Below, piece by piece: positions 22,959-33,362 of a stretch of DNA of 64,000 bases. The first letter of the stretch is position 1. Each line of letters opens with the position of its first letter. The notes beneath the pieces are model-generated. The model was not told the origin of the DNA and did not search any database. It saw only the letters and a list, made by a program, of their open reading frames with translations. Made by a program: the position numbers and the translations under genes. The stretch comes from Gammaproteobacteria bacterium (GTDB taxonomy: Bacteria > Pseudomonadota > Gammaproteobacteria > Ga0077536), in assembly GCA_020849475.1 (NCBI GenBank), contig JADLGE010000075.1, positions 1-64,000 of the forward strand. Direction: 5' to 3'.

Positions 22959-23707
22959 TGAAAACCTTCATCTTCGCCTTGTGCTTAATGGGCTGTGCCG
23001 GCCTGGTGTCGGCCAATGAGGGCGGTCCGGTCTTGCTGGAAAGCCATGCCAACCTCGATAGCAAAATCAATCTGCAGCGTGGCGCACGCACGTTCGTGAA
23101 CTACTGTCTGAGCTGCCATTCGGCGAGCTACATGCGCTACAGCCGCCTGATTGACGACTTGGGCTTGACCAAGGAAGTGGTCGAAAAGAACCTCATGTTC
23201 ACGACCGACAAGATTGGCGACCCGATGCAAGTCGCGATGAAGCCGGTAGATGCTGAAGCGTGGTTCGGCGTGCCGCCGCCCGACTTGTCGGTCATTGCCC
23301 GCGCGCGTGGCGCCGACTGGCTGTACTCGTTCCTGCTCGGTTTCTACAAGGATGAGAAGCGCCCGACCGGCGTCAACAACCTGTACTTCCCGACCACCGC
23401 GATGCCGGCCGTGCTGTCGCGCCTGCAAGGTGTGCAGGTGTTGAAGACTGCCGCCGAAGGCGAAGCGGCCCATGGTGAAGGCCATGCCGGTCACAGCGGT
23501 CCGACCCTGGAACTGGCCATGCCCGGTACCCAGTCGCCCGAGGAATACGCGGCCACGGTGCGCGACCTCGTCAGCTTCATGGTCTACCTCGGCGAACCGG
23601 CCAAGCTCGTGCGTTACAAGATTGGCTTCTGGGTGCTGGCGTTCCTGTTCGTATTGTTCATCTCGACCTATCTCCTGAAAAAGGAATACTGGAAGGATGT
23701 TCATTGA
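22958..23707 (+). CDS. petC: Cytochrome c1
   Basis: Signal peptide, heme motif CLSCH, C-terminal TM anchor. Confidence 0.96.
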   Translation: MKTFIFALCLMGCAGLVSANEGGPVLLESHANLDSKINLQRGARTFVNYCLSCHSASYMRYSRLIDDLGLTKEVVEKNLMFTTDKIGDPMQVAMKPVDAEAWFGVPPPDLSVIARARGADWLYSFLLGFYKDEKRPTGVNNLYFPTTAMPAVLSRLQGVQVLKTAAEGEAAHGEGHAGHSGPTLELAMPGTQSPEEYAATVRDLVSFMVYLGEPAKLVRYKIGFWVLAFLFVLFISTYLLKKEYWKDVH

Positions 23708-23708
23708 T

Positions 23709-24332
23709 ATGACCGCACTGGCAAATCGGCGGTCGGTCATGACGCTTTATGCAGACGCCGCCGATCCGCTGGGGCACAGTGTGCGCCTCGTGCTGATGGA
23801 GAAAGACATCAATGTCGAAATCCATTTCATCGATGAGGACAGCAAGCCCGAGGATCTCAACGACCTCAATCCCTATCACAACTTGCTGACGCTGATTGAC
23901 CGTGATCTGGTGCTGTATGACGCCCAGATCATGCTCGAATATCTGGACGAACGTTATCCGCACCCGCCGTTGATGCCGGTAGACCCGGTATCACGTGCCA
24001 ACAATCGCCAGCTGCGCTACCGCATCGTGCGCGATCTGTACTCGCTGGCAAATGAGCTGGAAGGCGACAACGAAATCGCTGCCGCCAATGCGCGCAAGAC
24101 CATGCGCGACAACCTGATGGCGATCTCGCCGCTGTTCGGTCAGTTCCCGTTCTTCATGTCGCCCGAGTTTTCGCTGGTCGACCTGTGCATGGCGCCGCTG
24201 TTGTGGCGCCTGCCGCGTTACGGCGTGAAGCTCACGCCACAGGCCAAGCCGCTGCTGAAATACGCTGACAAATTGTTTGACCGCCGCGCCTTTCAAATCA
24301 GCCTGTCGCCGGTCGAGCAGGAAATCCGCTGA
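23709..24332 (+). CDS. sspA: Stringent starvation protein A (GST-like)
   Basis: MTLYADAADPLGHSVRLVLMEKDINVEI..., followed by sspB. Confidence 0.93.
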   Translation: MTALANRRSVMTLYADAADPLGHSVRLVLMEKDINVEIHFIDEDSKPEDLNDLNPYHNLLTLIDRDLVLYDAQIMLEYLDERYPHPPLMPVDPVSRANNRQLRYRIVRDLYSLANELEGDNEIAAANARKTMRDNLMAISPLFGQFPFFMSPEFSLVDLCMAPLLWRLPRYGVKLTPQAKPLLKYADKLFDRRAFQISLSPVEQEIR

Positions 24333-24352
24333 GTCTTTGCGGCCCTCACGCC

Positions 24353-24775
24353 GTGAGCAATTCCACGCCCATGACATCCACGCGTCCGTACCTGATTCGG
24401 GCTTTGTACGATTGGATAGTCGACAACCAATGCACCCCGCACCTGCTGGTGGAAGTCAAAGACGAGCACACGCGCGTGCCGCGCCAGTTCGTCGACAAGG
24501 GGGTGATCGTGTTGAATGTGTCACCGACAGCGGTCAAGCATCTGTTGCTTGGCAACGAGCGCATTAGCTTCAGCGCACGCTTTGGCGGCACGCCCCATGA
24601 CATCGACGTGCCGGTCGCGGCGGTGCAGGCCATCTACGCTCGCGAAAACGGTCAGGGAATATTTTTAGGTGATGGCGCCGATGAGGCGACGCCAACAGCC
24701 GCGCCGGTGGACGGCGAGGTGGTCACGCCCGCGCGCCCCGGTGGCAAGCCACCTCATCTGACGGTCGTCAAATAG
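24353..24775 (+). CDS. sspB: ClpXP protease specificity-enhancing factor
   Basis: STRPYLIRALYDWIVDNQCTPHLLVE; C-terminal PPHLTVVK. Confidence 0.95.
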   Translation: MSNSTPMTSTRPYLIRALYDWIVDNQCTPHLLVEVKDEHTRVPRQFVDKGVIVLNVSPTAVKHLLLGNERISFSARFGGTPHDIDVPVAAVQAIYARENGQGIFLGDGADEATPTAAPVDGEVVTPARPGGKPPHLTVVK

Positions 24776-24817
24776 CCGCGTCGCGCCCGCTAGCTCGGCG
24801 CAACGCGCGCAACTTCC

Positions 24818-25414
24818 TTACTGATACTCGAACAGTTTGACCACGCGCTGCACGCCGGCGGTCTGACTGGCGAGCTGCGCGGCAAGGTCGCCTTCTTCCT
24901 GTTTGACCAGGCCCAGCAGGTAGACCGTGCCGGCCTCGGTCACCACCTTGATTCGAATCGCGTTCAATTCCTTGGCGCCGACAATCTTGGCCTTGACGCT
25001 GGTGGTCAGCCAACTGTCGGTGGTGCGCGAACTGACCGGGCTCGGCGCCGCAATCGTCACTTCGTTGTGCGCGGTGCGCACCTTCTCGATGCCCTTCACA
25101 AGGTTGAACACGCGCGCGCGCATGTCTTCGGTGGGCGCTTCGCCCGATATCAGCACTATCTGGTTGTAGCTGGTCACGTTGATGTGGGTCTGCTGCGAGA
25201 GCTCCTTGTCGCCGCGCAACAGGTTGCCGGCCTTGAGCTCGATGCTTTCATCTTCGACCAGTGAGCCGGCGGTGCGCGGGTCGTTCACCACCGATGCGCC
25301 GCCGGCCGCGCCACCGAGCACCACGCCGATGCAACCGCTGAGCGAGCCAGCCATCAGCACCGCCGCTGTCAGGCGTGCAAGCGAACCCGAGTTCAATAAT
25401 CCAGTGCTTTTCAT
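24818..25414 (-). CDS. dolP: BON-domain outer membrane lipoprotein (DolP/YraP-like)
   Basis: Lipobox SGC, two BON domains; gene order rsmI/lpoA-yraN-diaA-dolP. Confidence 0.88.
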   Translation of the reverse strand: MKSTGLLNSGSLARLTAAVLMAGSLSGCIGVVLGGAAGGASVVNDPRTAGSLVEDESIELKAGNLLRGDKELSQQTHINVTSYNQIVLISGEAPTEDMRARVFNLVKGIEKVRTAHNEVTIAAPSPVSSRTTDSWLTTSVKAKIVGAKELNAIRIKVVTEAGTVYLLGLVKQEEGDLAAQLASQTAGVQRVVKLFEYQ

Positions 25415-26029
<615 letters not shown>

Positions 26030-26059
26030 TCACGGGGATGAAGTCAAGGTGCGCAGGCA

Positions 26060-26410
26060 TTATGCAGAAAACGCCCCCGCAATCCAGTCGCATTGGGGGT
26101 GCTTGGCGTCACCATGCAGCGCCACGACATCGAAACGGCAGGCATGGTTCGCATATTCGGGATGGCGCACGAGGAAGTCCTGTGCCGCGCGGATCAGGCG
26201 TTGCTGCTTACGTGCGTCGATACTTTCGAGTGCGCTGCCAAAACGTTGTCCGCGGCGATAACGCACCTCAACGAAGACCAGCGAGTCGTGCGCCAGCATG
26301 ACGAGATCTATTTCGCCGCCGCGACAGCAGTGATTGCGCGCCACGCACTGCATGCCTTGCGCGACGAGTCGTGCTTCGGCGTGACGTTCCCAGCGCTCGC
26401 CGCGGCGCAT
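26060..26410 (-). CDS. YraN family (UPF0102) endonuclease-like protein
   Basis: RGERWERHAEARLVAQGMQCVARNHCCRGGEIDLVM motif; start M at 26410 inside ORF 26060..26545. Confidence 0.92.
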   Translation of the reverse strand: MRRGERWERHAEARLVAQGMQCVARNHCCRGGEIDLVMLAHDSLVFVEVRYRRGQRFGSALESIDARKQQRLIRAAQDFLVRHPEYANHACRFDVVALHGDAKHPQCDWIAGAFSA

Positions 26411-26432
26411 GCGAGCCTTGCCGGTCGTCGTC

Positions 26433-28334
26433 TCAGTTGACGCCAATCGTGCCGGTCTCGCCGATGGCGGTGGGCACGCCCTCGACGAATTTGATCCACG
26501 ACAGGTTGCGATGGAGCACGCCATCGCTGTCCATCCACAAATCACCGGTCACACCCGGCACGCGCATGGTTGGACGCGTCCGCATGCGCGACAGGAAGGG
26601 CAGGATGCGATAGGCGTCGATGCCGAAGCCGTAGAGGCGTGTGTAGGTTTGCGCGGGGCCCGGCCAGCTGCGTCGTACGAGCTGGTAAGACTCGGCATCG
26701 ACAGTGCCAAACAGCCACGGCATGTCGCCGAACACGAGACCGTTCAAGTCGATTTCATCGGCCCGGGTGTTGCCGTTGAAAACGTTGGACGTTGCGAACA
26801 CGGGAATGGAGTCGGCGCCGAAATAGCGTAGCTGCGGCAGCAACTGGCGCGCATTGTTGGGGAAGGCGGCCAGCAGGATGACGCTCACGTCGGCGCGAAT
26901 GCGCGCTTCGGCATGCAGGGGAATGCCGAGCTTGCGACGCAGCGCGGCGGCGCGTGCCTCGCTCATGTCGATATTGAGCGCGCGGCGTATCGCGCTCGGA
27001 TAAGCGTCGGCGGAATCGGAGTAGGAGATCTGCGCCAGTACCGTGCCGCCGAGATCCTGCCAGGCCTTGTTGTAGGCCGAGGTCAGGCGTGCACCCCAGG
27101 CCGAGTTCGGCGCGATGATGAGGGCGCGGCCGCCATCGCTGTACGCGCGGCGCGCCACCTGGCTGGCTTCGTCTTCCGGCGTCAGGCCGAATTGATAGAA
27201 GCCGGGCCGCGCACCGGCCGCGCCAGGCTTGTTTTCGACGACGTTCAAGGCCAGTACGCTGACCGGCATTTCCGGCAGGGTTTTCAGGCGCTCGACCAGG
27301 TTCTTCTGCAGTGGCCCGACGATGAACTCGGCGCCGTCACTGACCGCGCGCTGATAGTCCGCCAGGATGTCATCGCCATTGTTGGCATAGACACTGACGG
27401 CGGGTCGCGCCTCGACGTTCTTGTCGCTGAACCAGGCGGTCATGAAACCATCGCGCACCGCGCGCGCCGCGCCGCCCAGGGTTTCATCGAAGGGCAGAAT
27501 CAGGGCCACGCGCTTGGGCCGCGCGGCAGCGGCGGTGGCGCGTTCCAGCACACCATCGACGAGCGGCGTGGCGAGGTGGCCGGCATGACTTTGCTGCCAT
27601 TCGGCGAGCTTCTGGCGCATGCCTTCGGCATCGAAGCCGGATTGTCTGGCGATGTTGAGCAGGGCGTACCAGCCGTTGCTGGCCGGGTCGGCGGCGGTCG
27701 CGGCGAGTTGCTCGCTGAGCTCGGCGGCGGACAGGTGGGTGAGTGCGGCCCAGGTCGACTGCACCATGGCGGCCTGCTGCGCGGCCGGGTAAGGGAATTG
27801 GAAGGATTGAATCCAGGCCGGCGCGGCCGTCGCGAAATCCGACAGGCTGGCAGCGGCCGCCGCCAGCACGCGGCTGCGCACGCCACGCCCGTAGGGCGTC
27901 AAGCTCGCGCTGTCGGCCTTGCTGGCGAGTGCCAGCGCAATATCGGCGTGGCCGTCTTCGAGCTGCGCGCGCGCCTGCGCCAGCGTGACCAAGGGGTCAG
28001 TGCTGTCGCTGCCTGTCGGCAAGGCTGCCAGAGTGCTTGCGGCGTGGACCGTGTCGCCGGCATCGGCGTAGCTCAAACTCGCGAGGGCGTTGGCGTGCAA
28101 CGCCTGGTCAGGGGGGAGCTGGGTGGCTTGGGCCGCGTAGGCGGCCGCCGCATTGGCATAGTCGCCGCGTTTCAGCATCTGCTCGGCGGCGGCGAGTGGA
28201 TCGGGCGCCGGCGTCGGGGCTTCTTCCTGCACGTTGCCTTGCGAAGTGCAGGCGCATGTAATGAGCGCCGCCACACCCACCAGAACAAAGCGCAGAGGAC
28301 GCAGGCTTGAAATGAGCGCGGAGCAGATCACCAA
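26433..28334 (-). CDS. lpoA: LppC/LpoA family penicillin-binding protein activator lipoprotein
   Basis: Lipoprotein signal, YraM/LpoA two-domain structure; KRVALILPFDETLGGAARAVRDGFMTAW; divergent from rsmI. Confidence 0.88.
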   Translation of the reverse strand: MVICSALISSLRPLRFVLVGVAALITCACTSQGNVQEEAPTPAPDPLAAAEQMLKRGDYANAAAAYAAQATQLPPDQALHANALASLSYADAGDTVHAASTLAALPTGSDSTDPLVTLAQARAQLEDGHADIALALASKADSASLTPYGRGVRSRVLAAAAASLSDFATAAPAWIQSFQFPYPAAQQAAMVQSTWAALTHLSAAELSEQLAATAADPASNGWYALLNIARQSGFDAEGMRQKLAEWQQSHAGHLATPLVDGVLERATAAAARPKRVALILPFDETLGGAARAVRDGFMTAWFSDKNVEARPAVSVYANNGDDILADYQRAVSDGAEFIVGPLQKNLVERLKTLPEMPVSVLALNVVENKPGAAGARPGFYQFGLTPEDEASQVARRAYSDGGRALIIAPNSAWGARLTSAYNKAWQDLGGTVLAQISYSDSADAYPSAIRRALNIDMSEARAAALRRKLGIPLHAEARIRADVSVILLAAFPNNARQLLPQLRYFGADSIPVFATSNVFNGNTRADEIDLNGLVFGDMPWLFGTVDAESYQLVRRSWPGPAQTYTRLYGFGIDAYRILPFLSRMRTRPTMRVPGVTGDLWMDSDGVLHRNLSWIKFVEGVPTAIGETGTIGVN

Positions 28335-29217
28335 GGCAGTATCTTTGCCCGCCGTGGACGTGTCAATTGAACGCCCTGGCGTTTATATCGTGGCGACGCC
28401 CATCGGCAATCTCGGCGATTTTTCAGCGCGTGCGGCCGCCACGCTGGCGGCGGTCGACATCATCTTCTGCGAAGACACACGCCACAGTCGCCGTCTGCTC
28501 GACCACTTCGGCATCAATACCCCGGTGAGCGCGCTGCACGACCACAACGAGGCGCACATGAGCGAGCAATCGCTCACGCGCATGGCCGCGGCAGGCCAAG
28601 CCTGCGCGCTGATCTCCGACGCCGGCACGCCGCTGATCTCAGATCCCGGCTACGCCTTCGTGCGGGCGGCGGTGGCGGCCGGCTTGCCGGTGCGCACGGT
28701 GCCCGGTGCGTGCGCGCTCACGGCCGCGCTCAGCATCGCGGGGCTGTCGACCGCGCGCTTCAGCTTCGAGGGCTTCCTGCCGGCCCAGACTGCGGCGCGC
28801 GAGGCGCGACTGTCGGCACTGGCAAGCGACCCGCGCACGCTGGTGTTCTACGAAGCGCTGCATCGCATCCTCGCCAGTCTCACCGCCATGGTCGAGGCCT
28901 TCGGCGCCGCGCGCGAAGCGGTGGTGGCCCGCGAACTGACCAAGCGCTTCGAGACCCTCTATCGCGGCAGCCTGGCGGACATCGTGGCGCGCGTGGAGGC
29001 CGACGCGGATGCCTCGCGCGGCGAGTTCGTGGTGATGGTGGCGGGGAACGTCGCCGAACAGGGTGCGGACGATGCCGAACTCGAGCGACTGCTGCGCATC
29101 ACCCTGGCCGAGACCGACAGACGCGCGGCGGTGCGCATCGTCACCGCGTTGTCCGGGCGGCCGCGTAACCAGGTCTACCAAGCCTCACTGCGCGTATCGG
29201 CGGCCGGTGAGACGTGA
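28312..29217 (+). CDS. rsmI: 16S rRNA (cytidine(1402)-2'-O)-methyltransferase
   Basis: GVYIVATPIGNLGDFSARAAATLAAVDIIFCEDTRHS; exact start uncertain (28312 or a downstream GTG). Confidence 0.95.
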   Translation: MSAEQITKAVSLPAVDVSIERPGVYIVATPIGNLGDFSARAAATLAAVDIIFCEDTRHSRRLLDHFGINTPVSALHDHNEAHMSEQSLTRMAAAGQACALISDAGTPLISDPGYAFVRAAVAAGLPVRTVPGACALTAALSIAGLSTARFSFEGFLPAQTAAREARLSALASDPRTLVFYEALHRILASLTAMVEAFGAAREAVVARELTKRFETLYRGSLADIVARVEADADASRGEFVVMVAGNVAEQGADDAELERLLRITLAETDRRAAVRIVTALSGRPRNQVYQASLRVSAAGET

Positions 29218-29271
29218 GCGTTGGCAGCACGGGTGATTGAATTGGCGGGCTCGAACTCCCACACTGCGCCC

Positions 29272-29668
29272 AGCAAGTCGGCCGGGTGATCGCTGTCGCT
29301 GGCATCGGCCCTTACCGGCCGCTGCGGGGCGATAGAGGAAAGTCCGGGCTCCGCAGGACAGGATGCCAGGTAACGCCTGGGGGGCGTGAGCCCACGGAAA
29401 GTGCCACAGAAAATATACCGCCACGCGGCAACGCGGGGTAAGGGTGAAATGGTGCGGTAAGAGCGCACCGCGCCGGCGAAAACCGGTGGCAGGGTAAACC
29501 CCATCCGGAGCAAGACCAAATAGGGGAACGTGCCGCGCAAGCGGTGAAGTGTGGTCCGCACCAGTTCCCGGGTAGGTCGCTTCAGGCGCGTGGCGACACG
29601 CGTCGCAGATGAATGATCACCGTGCTGCTTCGCAGCAATACAGAACCCGGCTTACAGGCCGACTTGCT
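29272..29668 (+). ncRNA. rnpB: RNase P RNA, bacterial type A
   Basis: Conserved GAGGAAAGTCCGGGCTCC, GCCAGGTAACGCCTGGGGGG, GGTAAGGGTGAAA.GGTGCGGTAAGAGCGCACCGCG, AGACCAAATAGGG, GATGAATGA.., ACAGAACCCGGCTTA; 12-bp P1 AGCAAGTCGGCC / GGCCGACTTGCT followed by T-run. Confidence 0.98.
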
Positions 29669-29850
29669 CTTTTCATGACCCTTCGAAAATCCGCTCAAAT
29701 CGTAACAATCCAGGTGAGCTACAAAGCTTATCTGGATGATTTATTGGAGCGTTTTCCCACAGGCATCCAAGCCCTGTCGGCACTTTTGGTGGCCTGCGCT
29801 AAGTTACTGTAACTAAAGCAAGAATCACCCTTGCGACGGGGCCATTTTGC

Positions 29851-29880
29851 TTGACAGTTTTCGGCCGCGCTCCTTATAGT
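29851..29880 (+). promoter_or_regulatory. Sigma70-type promoter for the dcw cluster (TTGACA-18-TATAGT)
   Basis: TTGACA at 29851-29856, TATAGT at 29875-29880, immediately upstream of MraZ-type repeats. Confidence 0.8.
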
Positions 29881-29888
29881 GCCCGCTG

Positions 29889-29913
29889 GTGGTAAATAGT
29901 GGGGAAAAGTGGA
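29889..29913 (+). promoter_or_regulatory. MraZ-type operator: three GTGG repeats at exact 10-nt period
   Basis: GTGGTAAATA GTGGGGAAAA GTGGATCTGT upstream of mraZ. Confidence 0.8.
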
Positions 29914-29995
29914 TCTGTCGTGATCACCATGCCGGGATTGCATGGGCGTTCTTGCCCTGCCCCGCATTGGTCCGCCGCAGACCCCAGTCGTGTCG

Positions 29996-30457
29996 ATGTT
30001 CCGTGGACAAAGCACAATCAGCGTCGATGCGAAGGGGCGGTTAGCCGTCCCGACCCGCGTGCGTGAACTGCTGTCTACCCTGCCGAGTCAAGAACTGGTC
30101 ATCACCCTCAATCCCTGGGATCTGGCCCTGTGGGTCTACCCCGTCGCGGAATGGCTCTTGATCGAAACCAAACTCGCCGGCCTGTCGGATTTCGACCGCC
30201 AGAGCCGTCGCACCAAGCAAATCATGCGCGGCTATGCCACCGACTGCGAGTGCGATGGTCAGGGCCGCGTGTTGCTGCCGCCGCAGTTGCGTGAAATCGC
30301 CGGCATCGACAAACAGGTGGCGCTGCTCGGGCAAGGCAACAAGCTCGAGATCTGGAACGCCGCGACCTGGGCCGCCGAGCGCGACAAGTGGCTGCGTGAT
30401 GTGGCGGACGGCAGTGACGCCTCGACGTCCGCCGGTCTGGAATCTCTTTCGCTGTGA
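29996..30457 (+). CDS. mraZ: Transcriptional regulator MraZ
   Basis: MFRGQSTISVDAKGRLAVPTRVRELL; first dcw gene. Confidence 0.97.
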   Translation: MFRGQSTISVDAKGRLAVPTRVRELLSTLPSQELVITLNPWDLALWVYPVAEWLLIETKLAGLSDFDRQSRRTKQIMRGYATDCECDGQGRVLLPPQLREIAGIDKQVALLGQGNKLEIWNAATWAAERDKWLRDVADGSDASTSAGLESLSL

Positions 30458-31363
30458 GTGACCGCGCTATCCGCACATATCCCGGTACTGCTGCATGAGG
30501 TGCTCGACTTCATGCACGTCCAGCCGGCGGGAACCTATATCGACGCGACTTTCGGTCGCGGCGGTCACAGCCGCGCCATTCTCGAACGCCTTGGTCCGCA
30601 AGGACGCTTGTTCGTCTTCGATCGTGATCCGCAAGCCATCGCCTGCGCGCGCGAACTCGCCGCTGGTGATGCGCGCGTGACGGTCATGCATGCCGCTTTT
30701 TCAAATATCGCTGACTGCGGCGTGCGTGACGTCGACGGTGTGCTGTTCGACCTGGGCATCTCCTCGCCACAAGTGGACGATGCCAGCCGTGGCTTCAGCT
30801 TTCGCCAGGACGGTCCGCTCGACATGCGCATGGATCCGCGCACCTCACCGAGCGCCGCCGAATGGCTGGCGGTGGCCGCCGAAAACGAGATTGCCGACGT
30901 GTTGTTTCGCTATGGTGACGAACGTCGCTCGCGACTCATCGCCAAGCGCGTGGTCGAAGCGCGGCGTCGCGCACCGCTCAGCACCACGCTGGAATTGGCA
31001 AAGCTCATTCACAGCTGTTTTCCGCACCACGGTGGCCGCATCGACAACGCCACGCGCAGCTTCCAGGCGTTGCGAATTTTCATCAACGATGAGATGGGCG
31101 AGATTGAGCGCGCCCTGGCGGTGGCGCTGAATCTCATCAAGCGTGGCGGCCGCGTGCTGGTCATCGCTTTTCATTCGCTCGAAGACCGCTACGTGAAGCA
31201 TCGCTTCCGCGAACTCGACGCTGAAGGGCGCCATGGGGCCGACAACGGTGAGTCGCGCTTTCGACTGGTGATGCGCAAGTCGGTGCAGGCCGGCGAGCAA
31301 GAACTCGCCGTCAATCCGCGCGCACGCAGTTCGCGTCTGCGCGCGTTGGAGCGTGTCGCATGA
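30458..31363 (+). CDS. rsmH: 16S rRNA (cytosine(1402)-N4)-methyltransferase
   Basis: HIPVLLHEVLDFMHVQPAGTYIDATFGRGGHSRAIL; GTG start abutting mraZ stop. Confidence 0.97.
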   Translation: MTALSAHIPVLLHEVLDFMHVQPAGTYIDATFGRGGHSRAILERLGPQGRLFVFDRDPQAIACARELAAGDARVTVMHAAFSNIADCGVRDVDGVLFDLGISSPQVDDASRGFSFRQDGPLDMRMDPRTSPSAAEWLAVAAENEIADVLFRYGDERRSRLIAKRVVEARRRAPLSTTLELAKLIHSCFPHHGGRIDNATRSFQALRIFINDEMGEIERALAVALNLIKRGGRVLVIAFHSLEDRYVKHRFRELDAEGRHGADNGESRFRLVMRKSVQAGEQELAVNPRARSSRLRALERVA

Positions 31364-31623
31364 AGTCGCTGGTGGTCGCCATCATCGTCGGGCTGTGCAC
31401 GTTTGCCTCGGCCGTTGAACTGGTGCTGTGCCGTCACCAGAGCCGGCGCCTGTTCGTCGAACTGCAAAGCCTGCACGAAGTGAAGCAGGGGCTCGACCAG
31501 GAATGGGGTCAGCTGTTGCTGGAACAGGCGACCTGGGGCGCCGAGCTGCGCGTCGAGCAGATCTCCAACGACAAGCTCAGCATGGTGGTGCCGTCACCGG
31601 CGCAGGTGGTGGAGCTGCAATGA
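31360..31623 (+). CDS. ftsL: Cell division protein FtsL
   Basis: 87 aa, N-terminal TM and coiled coil, between rsmH and ftsI. Confidence 0.9.
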   Translation: MKSLVVAIIVGLCTFASAVELVLCRHQSRRLFVELQSLHEVKQGLDQEWGQLLLEQATWGAELRVEQISNDKLSMVVPSPAQVVELQ

Positions 31624-33362
31624 GCGCGCGCAACGAGGCCCGTCGCGAACTCAAGCTGCGTCGTCGCGTCGTGGTGGGGCTGTTCGTGCTCGGCGCGGCG
31701 GTGCTGTCATGGCGCGCCATCGACCTGCAGGTCAACAAGCGCGAGTTTTTGCAGAACCATGGCGATGCACGCTATCTGCGCGTGGAACGCATCGACGCCA
31801 ATCGCGGCATGATTCTGGACCGCAACGGTGAGCCGCTGGCCATCAGCACGCCCACGCAGTCGGCGTGGGTGCAGCCGCGTCGCTTCGTGGAGTCCAAGGA
31901 TAAATGGCCCAAGCTCGCCAAGATCCTCGGCATTCCTCTCGACCAGATCGAAGCGCTGATCATGCCGCGCCTGGAAAAGAAGTTCGTCTACCTGCAGCGC
32001 CATCTCACGCCCGATGAAGGCGACGCCTTGAAGCGTCTCGAAATCCCCGGTCTCAATCTGCAGGAAGAGCAGCGTCGCTATTATCCGGCTGGTGAAGTGG
32101 CGGCGCACATCCTCGGCTTCACCAACGTTGACGACCAGGGCCAGGAAGGCGTGGAGCTGTCCTACGATCACATCCTCAAGGGCGAGCCCGGCCAGCGCCG
32201 CGTGATCAAGGATCGTATCGGTCGTGTGGTGGAAGACGTCGAGCGTCTGCGTGCCACGCGTCCCGGCCGTGATGTGTATCTGAGCATCGATCAGCGCATT
32301 CAATACGCCGCCTATCGCGCGCTCAAGATAGCGGTGCAACAGAACGAAGCGCGCGCCGGCATGATGGTGGTGGTCGACCCGCGCAGCGGCGAAGTGCTGG
32401 CGCTGGTCAATCAGCCGTCCTTCAATCCCAACAACCGCGACAACCTTAACAGTGAGCGTTATCGCAATCGCGCCGTCACCGACCTGTTCGAACCGGGCTC
32501 GACCTTGAAGCCTTTTACCTTGGCGGCAGCGCTGGAGAGTGGCCAGTACAAGCCGGAATCCACCGTGGACACTTCGCCGGGCCGCTTCAAGATCGGCAAG
32601 GACACCGTGCGTGACATCAAGAATTACGGCGTGCTCGACCTCGGCGGCATCATCCAGAATTCAAGCAACGTCGGCGCCAGCAAGGTTGCGCTGTCGCTCG
32701 AACCGGAAGTGTTGTGGAAAGCCCTTCGTGATTTCGGTTTCGGATCGATTTCGGAAATCGCGCTGCCCGGTGAAGGCTACGGGCGTTTGAACGAATATCG
32801 CAACTGGAGCGAGATCGAACACGCCACGCTGGCTTTCGGTTACGGACTGTCGGTCACCGCCGCGCAGCTCGCGCGCGCCTACACGGTGCTCGCGAACGAT
32901 GGCTGGATGCAGCCCTTGAGTATCGTCAAGCTCGATGAGATCGGACCGCGCAAGCGCATCATCAGCGCCAATACCGCGCAGGAAATCCGTCGCATGCTGA
33001 CGCGCGTGATCACCAAGGGCACCGGCGCCCTGGCGGCGGTGCCGGGTTATTCGGTGGCGGGCAAGACCGGCACGGTGCACAAATCGATAAGCTCAGGCTA
33101 TGCCGAGCATCGCTATCGTTCGCTGTTCGCCGGCATGATTCCGGCCGAGAACCCGCGCCTGGTGGCGGTGGTCATCATCGATGAGCCGCAGCGCGGCGTG
33201 TATTTCGGCGGCAAGGTCGCGGCGCCGGTATTTGCCAGCGTCATGCGCGATGCGGTGCGCATTCTCAACATCCCGCCCGATCAGCCGGTGCAGGCCACGC
33301 CCGAAGCGGTATGGCTGGCTACCGGCCATGATGGCGATCGCGCCGCGGAGTCGACGCAATGA
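31620..33362 (+). CDS. ftsI: Peptidoglycan transpeptidase FtsI (PBP3)
   Basis: RGMILDRNGEPLAIS; FEPGSTLKPFT; SSNVGASKVAL; KTGT. Confidence 0.97.
   Translation: MSARNEARRELKLRRRVVVGLFVLGAAVLSWRAIDLQVNKREFLQNHGDARYLRVERIDANRGMILDRNGEPLAISTPTQSAWVQPRRFVESKDKWPKLAKILGIPLDQIEALIMPRLEKKFVYLQRHLTPDEGDALKRLEIPGLNLQEEQRRYYPAGEVAAHILGFTNVDDQGQEGVELSYDHILKGEPGQRRVIKDRIGRVVEDVERLRATRPGRDVYLSIDQRIQYAAYRALKIAVQQNEARAGMMVVVDPRSGEVLALVNQPSFNPNNRDNLNSERYRNRAVTDLFEPGSTLKPFTLAAALESGQYKPESTVDTSPGRFKIGKDTVRDIKNYGVLDLGGIIQNSSNVGASKVALSLEPEVLWKALRDFGFGSISEIALPGEGYGRLNEYRNWSEIEHATLAFGYGLSVTAAQLARAYTVLANDGWMQPLSIVKLDEIGPRKRIISANTAQEIRRMLTRVITKGTGALAAVPGYSVAGKTGTVHKSISSGYAEHRYRSLFAGMIPAENPRLVAVVIIDEPQRGVYFGGKVAAPVFASVMRDAVRILNIPPDQPVQATPEAVWLATGHDGDRAAESTQ

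Noticed and set aside
29609-29812. 67-aa ORF overlapping the 3' end of rnpB
   Set aside because: Begins inside the RNase P RNA; no coding support.
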